Assembly: GCF_004364575.1 (NCBI RefSeq)
Contig: NZ_SOAG01000008.1
Location: 1 to 64,000 of the forward strand
Direction of reading: 5' to 3'
Length of the DNA: 64,000 bases
Source: Myroides indicus
GTDB taxonomy: Bacteria; Bacteroidota; Bacteroidia; Flavobacteriales; Flavobacteriaceae
The notes beneath the pieces are model-generated. The model worked only from the letters and a program-made list of their open reading frames with translations. It was not told where the DNA came from and did not search any database. How positions within the stretch are numbered: position 1 is the stretch's first letter; the number at the start of each line of letters is the position of its first letter. The translations under genes were made by a program, and so were the position numbers. Below are positions 53,194 to 61,742 of the stretch, one piece after another.

Positions 53194-54252
53194 ATGAATC
53201 TATCCAACAAACTCAAATACTGGTATTTAGAAAACAAACGCCATTTACCTTGGCGAGAAACGAAAGATCCGTATGCGATTTGGCTGTCTGAAATTATACT
53301 CCAGCAAACGCGAGTAATACAAGGTTTACCTTATTATGAAGCCTTTTTAAAGACCTATCCTACTGTTTTTGATTTGGCTAATGCTCCCGAAGACGATATT
53401 CTTCGATTGTGGCAGGGACTGGGGTATTACAGCAGAGCACGGAATCTACATGAGACTGCAAAAAAAGTAGCTTTTGAATACAACGGCAGCTTTCCCAACA
53501 ATTATAAAGACCTCATATTATTAAAAGGTATAGGTGATTACACTGCTGCTGCAATTGCCTCTATTGCATTTGACGAGGTTGTTCCTGTAGTAGACGGAAA
53601 TGTCTTTCGGGTATTATCGCGTATTTATGGCATTACATCCGACATTTCTGCGGGGGCTACCAAAAAAGAATTTCAGCAGCTGGCACAAACACTGATTCCT
53701 CAAAATAACCCTGCTCTTTTTAATCAGGCAATCATGGATTTCGGTGCTATTCAATGCACTCCAAAATCGCCAGACTGCTCAGCTTGCCCCTTTATAAAAG
53801 AATGTATAGCTTATCAAACTAATCAGGTCGACAAACTCCCTATAAAAATAAGTAAAGTGAAAGTCAAAAACCGCTACCTGGATTTTTTAATTTTTGTAGA
53901 CCAAAACAACTGTACTTTAATAGAACAGCGCACACAAAAAGACATTTGGCAAAAATTGTATCAATTCCCGGTTATAGATAGATTTGAAAACAAAAAAGCA
54001 GATATTAATTCCATTATTCAAACGCAATACGCAAAAATAAACGTCCAAAATATCACATTAATGAACCCCAAACAGATTGTGCATGTTTTATCGCATCAAA
54101 AACTGCATATTCACTTTTGGCTGATCAATACAGCTGATGTGCTTACTGAAGGCGTGCAGTGGAGTGAGTTAAATAAATTTGGTTTTCCGATTGTAATTCA
54201 TAACTTTATTCAATCTTACAGCAACTACATCACAAATCAAACATTACCATGA
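53194..54252 (+). CDS. mutY: A/G-specific adenine DNA glycosylase MutY
   Basis: A 352-residue repair enzyme removing adenine opposite 8-oxoguanine. Catalytic E33 is in AIWLSEIILQQTRV and D134 in VVDGNVFRV, with the helix-hairpin-helix LKGIGDYTAAAI between. The 4Fe-4S cluster cysteines are C188, C195, C198 and C204 (spacing 6-2-5). The C-terminal Nudix-like domain (from about 225) recognises 8-oxoG. The stop overlaps the ssb start (ATGA, 4 bases). Confidence 0.95.
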   Translation: MNLSNKLKYWYLENKRHLPWRETKDPYAIWLSEIILQQTRVIQGLPYYEAFLKTYPTVFDLANAPEDDILRLWQGLGYYSRARNLHETAKKVAFEYNGSFPNNYKDLILLKGIGDYTAAAIASIAFDEVVPVVDGNVFRVLSRIYGITSDISAGATKKEFQQLAQTLIPQNNPALFNQAIMDFGAIQCTPKSPDCSACPFIKECIAYQTNQVDKLPIKISKVKVKNRYLDFLIFVDQNNCTLIEQRTQKDIWQKLYQFPVIDRFENKKADINSIIQTQYAKINVQNITLMNPKQIVHVLSHQKLHIHFWLINTADVLTEGVQWSELNKFGFPIVIHNFIQSYSNYITNQTLP

Positions 54253-54692
54253 ACGGCACACTTAATAAAGTAACATTAATAGGACATTTGGGCGACAACG
54301 TCAAAATTCATTATTTTGAGAATGGAAACTGCATCGGTCGTTTTCCTCTGGCAACTAATGAAGTTTACATCAATAAAACCACCAATGAGAAAATAACCTC
54401 AACCGAATGGCACAATATTGCTGTAAGAAACAAACAGGCAGAAGTTTGTGAAAAATACCTCACCAAAGGAGATCGAATTTATATAGAGGGACGCATTCGA
54501 TCAAGACAATGGCAAGGTGATGACGGCATACAAAGACAAACCGTTGAAATTATGGTAACTGAGTTTATGTTTTTAGATATTAAAAAAGACACTGATAACA
54601 AAAACAAAACCACTTTTGACGAAGCTAAAAAAAATGCTATTGATAACTTTACAGTGCCCGGTGAAACGAATGAAGATAACTTGCCCTTTTAA
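54249..54692 (+). CDS. ssb: Single-stranded DNA-binding protein
   Basis: A 147-residue OB-fold protein (LNKVTLIGHLGDNVKIHYFE at the start; YIEGRIRSRQWQGDDG in the middle) with the acidic C-terminal tip EDNLPF that recruits repair proteins. It overlaps mutY by 4 bases and is followed after 21 bases by gldD. Three genes, one operon. Confidence 0.95.
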   Translation: MNGTLNKVTLIGHLGDNVKIHYFENGNCIGRFPLATNEVYINKTTNEKITSTEWHNIAVRNKQAEVCEKYLTKGDRIYIEGRIRSRQWQGDDGIQRQTVEIMVTEFMFLDIKKDTDNKNKTTFDEAKKNAIDNFTVPGETNEDNLPF

Positions 54693-54713
54693 AAAACTTC
54701 TTAAATCCAAACT

Positions 54714-55289
54714 ATGTATTTAAATACAGTAAAACTACCATTTATAGGTTTGTTTATTCTTGTTTTTTTTTCAGCCTGTAAAGAAGAAAGCACTCCAAAA
54801 CCAGATGCCTTCTTGACTTTAGAGTATCCAAAACAAGAATATATAGATTACCACAATCCCAAAACCGAATTTTCATTTGAGGTTAACCAATGGGCAACTG
54901 TAAAAGAAATGAAATCCAATTCTTTTGAAGTTCATTATCCTTCTATGAAAGCGACTTTATTTTTTAATTACAAGCCTGTAGAAAACAATTTGGATATTCT
55001 TTTTAAGGATGCTCAAAAACTTACTTATGAACATTTTATAAAAGCTGATGAAATTATAGAATACCCTTTTATAAATGATGGTAATAAAGTATACGGTATG
55101 CTTTATAACATACAGGGAGATGCTGCTACAAACATTCAGTTTTATGCTACTGACAGCGTTAAAAACTTTTTAGTTGGATCACTGTATTTTTATGCAAAAC
55201 CTAATTTTGATTCTATATTGCCGGCTAAAGAATATATTGAAAAAGATATGCGCCGAGTATTAGAAACTCTAAAATGGAAAGAAAAGTAG
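54714..55289 (+). CDS. gldD: Gliding motility lipoprotein GldD
   Basis: A 191-residue lipoprotein (lipobox FSAC, C22). FLTLEYPKQEYIDYHNPKTE, NKVYGMLYNIQGDAATNIQF and YFYAKPNFDSILPAKEYIE match GldD from Flavobacterium as I remember it. GldD is required for gliding and type IX secretion but its exact role is unknown. In F. johnsoniae gldD is next to gldE, ssb and mutY; here ssb is followed directly by gldD and no gldE is in the window. Ends in a terminator shared with the HMA lipoprotein. Confidence 0.9.
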   Translation: MYLNTVKLPFIGLFILVFFSACKEESTPKPDAFLTLEYPKQEYIDYHNPKTEFSFEVNQWATVKEMKSNSFEVHYPSMKATLFFNYKPVENNLDILFKDAQKLTYEHFIKADEIIEYPFINDGNKVYGMLYNIQGDAATNIQFYATDSVKNFLVGSLYFYAKPNFDSILPAKEYIEKDMRRVLETLKWKEK

Positions 55290-55308
55290 TATTACTTTAA
55301 AAATTAAA

Positions 55309-55335
55309 AAGGCTATGTGTTTTTCACATAGCCTT
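55309..55335. terminator. Terminator between gldD and the HMA lipoprotein
   Basis: AAGGCTATGTG (55309-55319) and CACATAGCCTT (55325-55335), 11 perfect pairs with a T5/A5 loop and T-rich flanks on the minus strand. Confidence 0.85.
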
Positions 55336-55353
55336 AATTCCTGATTAAAAAAT

Positions 55354-55752
55354 CTACAAAGGTTTTTCTACTTCTAAATTTTCTACTTTATATGCACCGT
55401 CAGCAATTTTTTCTACAGTCTCTTTTAAAGATGCTCCATTTTGTTTAGCATCGTCAAACTCTACCACAGCAGTTTTGTTTTCAAAATCTACTTTTGCTTC
55501 TTTTACTCCTTCCAGATTACCTAACTTATTTTCGATCATTTTAGCACATCCCATCGCACAAGTCATTCCTTCAATCTGAAAAGTTGCTTTTTCTATTTTC
55601 CCTGCTACTTCTTCCCCTTTTTCGGATAAAGGAACCGTTTTTGTTGTTTGTGTTTCCACTCCCGCTCGTTCTTCTTTATTTCCCTCTTTGCAGCTGACAA
55701 AAAGTAAAGATACTCCTAATATTGCCGCCAATATAAATCTACCTGTATTCAT
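55354..55752 (-). CDS. Heavy-metal-associated (HMA) domain lipoprotein
   Basis: A 132-residue lipoprotein (lipobox FVSC, C21). After a spacer comes one HMA ferredoxin-like domain (about 55-125), FQIEGMTCAMGCAKMIENKL. The metal cysteines are C65 and C69, spaced by three residues rather than the usual two (CAMGC), a known flavobacterial variant. It may bind copper or another soft metal in the periplasm or outer membrane; the metal is inferred. No transporter is nearby, so no specific resistance operon is seen. Confidence 0.8.
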   Translation of the reverse strand: MNTGRFILAAILGVSLLFVSCKEGNKEERAGVETQTTKTVPLSEKGEEVAGKIEKATFQIEGMTCAMGCAKMIENKLGNLEGVKEAKVDFENKTAVVEFDDAKQNGASLKETVEKIADGAYKVENLEVEKPL

Positions 55753-55811
55753 CTATTTAATTTGCTTAACTGGTTATTATTTAGATCTTAAAAAGCCTTT
55801 TACAAAAATAC

Positions 55812-55840
55812 AAAAAGCAACTGATATTCAGTTGCTTTTT
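55812..55840 (-). terminator. Terminator of the M16 peptidase pair
   Basis: AAAAAGCAACTGA (55812-55824) and its inverse TCAGTTGCTTTTT (55828-55840), 13 pairs with a tiny loop. It serves the minus-strand peptidase gene ending at 55862. Confidence 0.85.
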
Positions 55841-55861
55841 AAAATATTTATAATTTTAAAT

Positions 55862-57913
55862 TTATTTAAAATCTCCATCAGAGACACCTTCATTAATTTT
55901 CACTTCTGAAGTTACGATTTCCAGATCAATTCCTACGTTCATTGTTTGCAAAAACGGAAACTTAATCCCTTTCACTTCTTTATAATCTCCGTAGTAAATA
56001 GTTTGCGTCATCATTTGACCATTTTGCTCCATTGTTTGGTTAGTTGCTGTTTTTAATCCGGTTTCAACATCGTAATAATGAGTTGAATTACCTATTTTCA
56101 CTCCATAAGCTTCTTTGCCATTAACAGATTCTATCCCTACCAGCTGAATATCTGTATTGTCTTTCCACTGCATTTCGGCAAAAGGATAAGCTTCCGTCTG
56201 AGCATCTTTTAATTCCTCTCCGGTTACATCTATTTTTTGTCCCTGAGCAAACGAGTATCCTTCAGTTGGTGTAATTACTTGTTTAGAAATTACGCTTCCC
56301 ATCATTTTTTGCTCTACAACAATATAACCAGATTTTACTTTACTTATCATTTCCAATTTCATTCCTTGAACCTCAGCAGAACTAGTTGTCATAAGTGTTT
56401 TTACTTCAGATAGTTTTTGCTCTCCTCCTATAGCCTGTAAATATTTTGCTATAACACTTTGCGCAGTTACTCCTGCCGGGACAGCTTTATTATAGTCTGG
56501 TTTTTCTACCGTTTCACCCAAGCGATTATAGTAATTAATCGGCAAGCTCAGGTTTTCCAATCCTGCTAAAATCTCAGTCCCCTTACCTACGATTACAATT
56601 CGCATATTATCTTTAAGAAAATACTTTTGTGCTGCTTTTTGAATATCTTGTGCTGTTACTGCATTAATGTTTTTTATATAGTTTTCATAAAAATCTGCAG
56701 GCAGTTTATACAGTTCTTTGTTTAAAGCATAACGAGCAACCGTAGCTGGTTTTTGTATTTCCATAACAAAATTTCCGACATATTTAGCCTTTGCCATTTC
56801 TAGTTCTTCGTCTTTTACCAGCGTGTGACGAATATTATCTATTTCATTAATAAATTCAGTTACTGCACTATCCGTCACCACATTTCTAACCGAAGCTGAC
56901 GCTCTGAATTTCCCCGGATACTTACGCGCTGTACTCACAGATGAATAAGCTCCATATGTCCAACCATGAGCTTCACGCAGATTTAAAAACAAACGCCCTT
57001 CTCCGCCTCCGCCTAAAATCTGGTTAGCGAGCAGTACAGCAAAGTAATCTTTATCAGTCATTTTTAACTCTACCTCATTTACCAAGGATATTTCAGACTG
57101 AACTGCATTAGACATATCTACAAAATCAATTTGTGTTTCGGGAACATTTCCTTTCATTTTATGGTCTATAAAACTTGTTTTAGAACTTTTCCAGTTTTCA
57201 AAAAGCTTTTTCACCATTTTCTCTGTCTGTTTGTAATCTACATCTCCCACAACAACGAGATAAGCATTTTCCGGACTAAAATATTTTTGATAATAATCTT
57301 TCACGTCCTGCAAAGTTACATTTTGAAGAGTTTGTTCCGTCTCAAATTCTCCTACCGGTGTATTTTTGCCATATAACAACGCATCTTCCACTTTTCGGGC
57401 AGTAGCTGTTACGCTTTTTTCATCTGCCTTTATAGCCTCTAGTGATTGAGCTTTAACTTTATCAAATTCTTCTTGTGTAAATATAGCATTCAACGCACCG
57501 TCTGCCAATAAACCCAAAATGGTTTCATTGTATTTTGACAGACCACTTGCAGATGCTCCTGAAGACCAAAAATTAATATTTGCTCCCAAAAAATCTATTT
57601 CATCATTAAATTTATCCTTGCTCATTTTCTTAGTTTCATTCCCAATCATCCCCGATAAAATAGAAGACACCCCCGCTTTTTCTCCTTCATAAACAAGCGG
57701 GTTATCAATAGTTAAAGTATAGGAAACGCGTGGTAATTTATGATTTTGAACCACCAATACTTTCATCCCGTTTTTTAAGGTAAATGAAGTAGGCTGGCTA
57801 ATCTGCACAGCAGGAGCAGGTCCGGCAACCGGCTGTTTTCTGTCTTGTGCCTGAATTTGTAACGCTGAAAGGGTAAAAGCCAAACTTGCGGCGTATATAT
57901 ATATATTTTTCAT
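55862..57913 (-). CDS. M16-family metalloprotease-like protein, inactive subunit with extra C-terminal domain
   Basis: A 683-residue exported protein. The signal peptide ends QIQAQ; two M16 domains follow (VLVVQNHKLPRVSYTLTIDN; GWTYGAYSSVST) but no HxxEH zinc motif: the position where it should lie reads SSILSGMIGNETKKMSKDKF. It therefore resembles the non-catalytic partner of a heterodimeric M16 enzyme. The last roughly 180 residues (from about 500, YLQAIGGEQKLSEVKTLMTT) resemble an outer-membrane lipoprotein carrier-like domain. The partner gene starts upstream, 22 bases away. ATG 57913 chosen; the longer frame overlaps the neighbour. Confidence 0.82.
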   Translation of the reverse strand: MKNIYIYAASLAFTLSALQIQAQDRKQPVAGPAPAVQISQPTSFTLKNGMKVLVVQNHKLPRVSYTLTIDNPLVYEGEKAGVSSILSGMIGNETKKMSKDKFNDEIDFLGANINFWSSGASASGLSKYNETILGLLADGALNAIFTQEEFDKVKAQSLEAIKADEKSVTATARKVEDALLYGKNTPVGEFETEQTLQNVTLQDVKDYYQKYFSPENAYLVVVGDVDYKQTEKMVKKLFENWKSSKTSFIDHKMKGNVPETQIDFVDMSNAVQSEISLVNEVELKMTDKDYFAVLLANQILGGGGEGRLFLNLREAHGWTYGAYSSVSTARKYPGKFRASASVRNVVTDSAVTEFINEIDNIRHTLVKDEELEMAKAKYVGNFVMEIQKPATVARYALNKELYKLPADFYENYIKNINAVTAQDIQKAAQKYFLKDNMRIVIVGKGTEILAGLENLSLPINYYNRLGETVEKPDYNKAVPAGVTAQSVIAKYLQAIGGEQKLSEVKTLMTTSSAEVQGMKLEMISKVKSGYIVVEQKMMGSVISKQVITPTEGYSFAQGQKIDVTGEELKDAQTEAYPFAEMQWKDNTDIQLVGIESVNGKEAYGVKIGNSTHYYDVETGLKTATNQTMEQNGQMMTQTIYYGDYKEVKGIKFPFLQTMNVGIDLEIVTSEVKINEGVSDGDFK

Positions 57914-57935
57914 TGTATAATCTATTTCTTTTAAA

Positions 57936-59255
57936 TTAGTTATTAGCTTGCTTTTCCGGAATATAATCAAGAATAAGTCTTTGATTTTTATTCAAATATT
58001 TTTTTGCAACTTCTCTGATTTCTTCACGAGTAATGCTTCTGTAAATATCAATTTCACTGTTAATCAGATTCACATCGCCATACAATAAGTAATACGTCGC
58101 CAAGTTATGTGCCAGTCCTTCTATATTAGCATTTTCATCAACGTACTGCTTTTCAAATATATTTTGTAATTTTTGATAATCTCTTTCTGAAATAAGCTTT
58201 GTTTGTAATTTTTCCACTTCTTCATCAATTTCTCTCACTAAATCATCAGAAGAATAGCCCTGCATCGGAATGCCAGCTATAAAATAAATACCGTAATCTT
58301 CTTGTGCTACATTAGCAGCAAAAATTTCTAATGCCATTTTCTTGTCATCCACTACTTTTTTATAGAGGCGAGAGCTTTTCCCTGTCGATAAAATAGTAGA
58401 AATCATATCCAACACTCTTGCTTCGCGTGTTTTCATAGATGGCGTACGAAAAGCTTCAATAACCATTGGCAGCTGAATATTAGGATCTTCAAACTCAGCA
58501 TTAATCTGCGTGGTAATAGGATCTTCTACTGCATGAGTACGGGCAATTTTTTGTCCTTTTGGTATGGTTCCGAAATATTGCTGAATCCACGTTTTTGCCT
58601 GCTCTTTATCGATATCTCCCGCAACTACCAATACAGCATTATTCGGAATATAAAATTTTTTATTAAAGGCTAAAAACTCATCTAAAGTAGCAGCATCTAA
58701 GTGCTCCATTGATCCGATAGGCGACCAACGGTAAGGATGCTTGGCAAACAGGTTTTTCTTTACTTCAGAAAAGATTTGTCCATAAGGCTGATTGTCAACT
58801 CGCAAACGCTTTTCTTCCTTTACTACTTCATTTTGCGTATCTACTCCTATTTGATTAATAACCGGATGCATCAAACGCTCAGATTCCATCCAAAGGGCTA
58901 ATTCAAGATTATTAGACGGAAAAACTTCATAATAATACGTTCTGTCGTCAGACGTATTGGCGTTGTTTTGTCCTCCGTTAGCAGTTACCAGCTTAAACCA
59001 CTCTCCTCTTTCTATGTTTTTAGTACCTTCAAACAACAGGTGTTCAAAAAAGTGAGCAAACCCCGTTCTTTCCGGATTCTCATCTTTTGCTCCTACGTGA
59101 TACATCACCGAAGTTACTACAACTGGTGCTGATTTATCCTGATGCAAAATAACGTGAAGCCCGTTATCCAAAGTGTATTGATCAAATTCCACTTTCTGAG
59201 CCGACGCTGATATTCCTAAGAACAAAGCGCTTAAAATCAATAATGATTTTTTCAT
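57936..59255 (-). CDS. M16-family zinc metalloprotease, active subunit
   Basis: A 439-residue exported protease. The signal peptide ends SASAQ; the inverted zinc motif is HFFEH in GFAHFFEHLLFEGT with the downstream Glu in NEVVKEEKR. Two M16 domains are recognisable (VVVAGDIDKEQAKTWIQQYF closes the first). It degrades peptides in the periplasm, likely as a heterodimer with the next gene. I start at MKKSLLILSALFLG, ATG 59255, since the longer frame from 59330 uses a TTG and lacks a signal peptide at its own start. 22 bases before its partner. Confidence 0.88.
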   Translation of the reverse strand: MKKSLLILSALFLGISASAQKVEFDQYTLDNGLHVILHQDKSAPVVVTSVMYHVGAKDENPERTGFAHFFEHLLFEGTKNIERGEWFKLVTANGGQNNANTSDDRTYYYEVFPSNNLELALWMESERLMHPVINQIGVDTQNEVVKEEKRLRVDNQPYGQIFSEVKKNLFAKHPYRWSPIGSMEHLDAATLDEFLAFNKKFYIPNNAVLVVAGDIDKEQAKTWIQQYFGTIPKGQKIARTHAVEDPITTQINAEFEDPNIQLPMVIEAFRTPSMKTREARVLDMISTILSTGKSSRLYKKVVDDKKMALEIFAANVAQEDYGIYFIAGIPMQGYSSDDLVREIDEEVEKLQTKLISERDYQKLQNIFEKQYVDENANIEGLAHNLATYYLLYGDVNLINSEIDIYRSITREEIREVAKKYLNKNQRLILDYIPEKQANN

Positions 59256-59367
59256 TCTATTTAGTTTTTGAAAATTAGTTTTACACCTTATGTGTCGTAA
59301 AAAAAGATAATTTGTTACAACTAAAATCAAAAAAATATTTACTAAGACATAACTTTTTTATAGTGTA

Positions 59368-59397
59368 TTGCAGAACCCAAAAAAAGTTTTATATTTG
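59368..59397 (+). promoter_or_regulatory. Promoter of rplU-rpmA
   Basis: TTG (59368-59370), 19-base spacer, TATATTTG (59390-59397), a full match to the Bacteroidota promoter. The leader is about 30 bases. Confidence 0.8.
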
Positions 59398-59431
59398 CAC
59401 ACTTGAATATTAACATATTAATTTTATTGTT

Positions 59432-59794
59432 ATGTACGCAATCGTAGAGATAGCAGGGCAACAATTTAAAGTTAGCAAAGACCAGAAAGTGTATGTACAT
59501 CGTTTGGGTCAGGAAGAAGGAACTTCTGTTACTTTTGACAAAGTTCTTTTGGTTGACGATAACAACAACATCACTTTAGGCGCCCCAGCTATAGAAGGTG
59601 CTTCTGTAGAAGCTAAAATTTTACAACACCTTAAAGGTGACAAAGTAATCGTTTTCAAAAAGAAAAGAAGAAAAGGTTACAAAAAGAAAAATGGTCACAG
59701 ACAAGCTTTGACTCAAATTGTAATTGAAGGAATCAATGCAGGAGGAGCAAAGAAAAAAACAACTAAAAAAGAGGCAGCTGAGGCAGCTGAATAA
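59432..59794 (+). CDS. rplU: 50S ribosomal protein L21
   Basis: A 120-residue ribosomal protein ([40 protein letters not shown]). The basic tail [14 protein letters not shown] is a lineage extension beyond the usual 103 residues, ending in alternating Glu/Ala. It binds 23S rRNA. Operon with rpmA, 23 bases away. Confidence 0.97.
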   Translation: MYAIVEIAGQQFKVSKDQKVYVHRLGQEEGTSVTFDKVLLVDDNNNITLGAPAIEGASVEAKILQHLKGDKVIVFKKKRRKGYKKKNGHRQALTQIVIEGINAGGAKKKTTKKEAAEAAE

Positions 59795-59817
59795 TTAACA
59801 TTAAAAATTAAAACGTC

Positions 59818-60078
59818 ATGGCTCACAAGAAAGGTGTCGGAAGTTCTAAGAACGGTAGAGAATCAGAATCGAAACGTTTGGGCGTTAAGATTTTCGGTGG
59901 TCAGGCAGCAATTGCCGGAAATATCATCGTAAGACAAAGAGGTTCTAAACACAATGCCGGAGAAAACGTTTACATGGGTAAAGATCACACTTTACACGCA
60001 AAAGTTGACGGAGTTGTTAAATTTCAAAAGAAAAGAGACAACAAATCTTACGTTTCTATTGTTCCGTTTGAAGCTTAG
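59818..60078 (+). CDS. rpmA: 50S ribosomal protein L27
   Basis: An 86-residue ribosomal protein ([36 protein letters not shown]). Its N-terminus reaches the peptidyl-transferase centre. There is no cleavable N-terminal extension as in Firmicutes. Second gene of the rplU operon, followed by a terminator. Confidence 0.97.
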   Translation: MAHKKGVGSSKNGRESESKRLGVKIFGGQAAIAGNIIVRQRGSKHNAGENVYMGKDHTLHAKVDGVVKFQKKRDNKSYVSIVPFEA

Positions 60079-60116
60079 AAATCAAGGTTTGTTCTAAAGA
60101 AACAAACTATCTTTAT

Positions 60117-60150
60117 AAAAAAGGTGCTTTTTTTAAAAAGCACCTTTTTT
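60117..60150 (+). terminator. Terminator of rplU-rpmA
   Basis: AAAAAAGGTGCTTTTT (60117-60132) and AAAAAGCACCTTTTTT (60135-60150), a 16-bp self-complementary element ending in T run. Confidence 0.88.
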
Positions 60151-60258
60151 ATTTTATCTATTTTATTCTTATTTATATTTTTAAAATCTTTAATAGAAAG
60201 CACACTTCATTAATATCCAGTGTCTTATTATTTTTATTTAGAAAGATTAAAAATAAAT

Positions 60259-60288
60259 TTGTTTAATATGTTTTATTATTTAATTTTG
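60259..60288 (+). promoter_or_regulatory. Promoter of the repeat lipoprotein
   Basis: TTG (60259-60261), 19-base spacer, TAATTTTG (60281-60288), 30 bases before the ATG at 60319. Confidence 0.7.
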
Positions 60289-60318
60289 GTCTAAATAAAA
60301 TTATATAAATAAACACAC

Positions 60319-61647
60319 ATGAAAATTACAAAATTATTTTCCGCAATTGCTGTTTTAGCTTTTTTAGTAACAAGCTGTTCTAGCGATGATGGTTCCCCAA
60401 TCCGTCCTGATGGAGGAAGTGACCAAACTGAAGTTGGCAAAGAACTTACTTTTGAGGGGACCTATGAATATGGTCATTCAGGAATGCCTATTCCTTTTGA
60501 ATTTGCAAAAAAAACGATTACGATGAAGATGTCTGAAATGGCAGGAAGCGGACAAGGTGATGATGTATATAACATTCTAACCGTATACAAAAACAAAGAA
60601 GGCGTTTTAAAAGTAGTTGCTAAAAACGCTGCGGAAAGTGAGTATTCTGCTTTTTTTATCAAAAATATCTCTGATAAATCTGTAGATTTCAATATGGATT
60701 ATTCTTTTTCTAATGAAAAAGAAGCAATTGATTCTACCTATCCTACTGAAGGTCAAAATGCTCCAGATCATTCAAACATGAAATTCGGATGGTTGACATT
60801 ATACAAAGCAGGAGAAAGCGAAACTAAAATTACTCTGCCTGTAAACGGTAAATATGTTTTTTCATCACAAGGACATAGCTACTACTATGATTTTTCAAAC
60901 GAAGTAATTAACTTCAATGGATCTTACGATATGACAGTATTAGCACACAATACAAGCACTAATAAAATATTGTTGCAAGGCGCAGATGAGTCAGTAGCAG
61001 GCAAATACTACGTTGCTCAATTAAAAAACATTACCGAAAATTCTGTAGATGTAGCACGTCTTACTTTTTCAGGAGACAATGCTAAAACAGAAGCGGAAAG
61101 CGAATTTGCCAAATCTGAAGAAGTTGGTGCTAATTTTAGTACTTATACAAGAGAAGGCGACTCTAGTGAAAGTTCTTTTGAAAATTTAAACGGAACTTAT
61201 GGTTCTGCCATTATCTATGATGAGAATAATGAACCTTTAGCCCAATATGTATTTAAAATAGGAGAGAATAATGAAGCATTCTTATTCAGAGCAAATATGA
61301 CAGGCAGCGGTATGGATGATTTTGCATCTTTTGTATTAAGCCGTGTTTTTGCGGATGAAAGTAAAGGACAGCTTATTTATAAAATAACTAGTTCTACAGG
61401 ATATTATGCCGGAAGAGAAGGTCAGTTTTTAACCATCTACGTGAAAGATATTTCCGCTACGGCAGACAAAGCTACCTTTGCTATTGCAACAAAAGACGGA
61501 AGCACTTCTGTAGCGGCGAGCAAAGGAGATGTAATTGGGAAAACATTAGAAGAAGCTAAAGAAATCCAAGCTCCATCTGCTGACAAAATATGGAATTTGG
61601 ACATGATGACCTATGCTCATCAATGGATTTCAACGACAAAAGAATAA
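60319..61647 (+). CDS. Lipoprotein of unknown function with three internal repeats
   Basis: A 442-residue lipoprotein (lipobox VTSC, C20) with a short Asp/Ser/Gly-rich linker. The rest appears to be three copies of a roughly 110-135-residue unit that begin with G-Y/T-Y (FEGTYEYGHSGM; VNGKYVFSSQGHSYYY; LNGTYGSAIIYDEN) and end with FIKNISDKSVDFNMDYS, QLKNITENSVDVARLTFS and YVKDISATADKATFAIAT. The copies are diverged. I do not recognise the family. It has its own strong promoter and a terminator, so it is expressed alone. Probable surface or periplasmic beta-sandwich protein. Confidence 0.7.
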   Translation: MKITKLFSAIAVLAFLVTSCSSDDGSPIRPDGGSDQTEVGKELTFEGTYEYGHSGMPIPFEFAKKTITMKMSEMAGSGQGDDVYNILTVYKNKEGVLKVVAKNAAESEYSAFFIKNISDKSVDFNMDYSFSNEKEAIDSTYPTEGQNAPDHSNMKFGWLTLYKAGESETKITLPVNGKYVFSSQGHSYYYDFSNEVINFNGSYDMTVLAHNTSTNKILLQGADESVAGKYYVAQLKNITENSVDVARLTFSGDNAKTEAESEFAKSEEVGANFSTYTREGDSSESSFENLNGTYGSAIIYDENNEPLAQYVFKIGENNEAFLFRANMTGSGMDDFASFVLSRVFADESKGQLIYKITSSTGYYAGREGQFLTIYVKDISATADKATFAIATKDGSTSVAASKGDVIGKTLEEAKEIQAPSADKIWNLDMMTYAHQWISTTKE

Positions 61648-61683
61648 CCTCCTTTGTTATTACACTAAATAATTGTTAGTTTT

Positions 61684-61717
61684 AAAACCACTTGCGGAAA
61701 ATTTCACGAGTGGTTTT
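61684..61717. terminator. Terminator between the repeat lipoprotein and dgt
   Basis: AAAACCACT (61684-61692) and AGTGGTTTT (61709-61717), 9 pairs, 16-base loop with partial inner pairing, then T run. Confidence 0.75.
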
Positions 61718-61742
61718 TTATACATATATATATCTATCATTA

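Noticed and set aside
60319..61647. Type IX secretion substrate
   Set aside because: The C-terminus lacks the usual CTD pattern and the protein has a lipobox.
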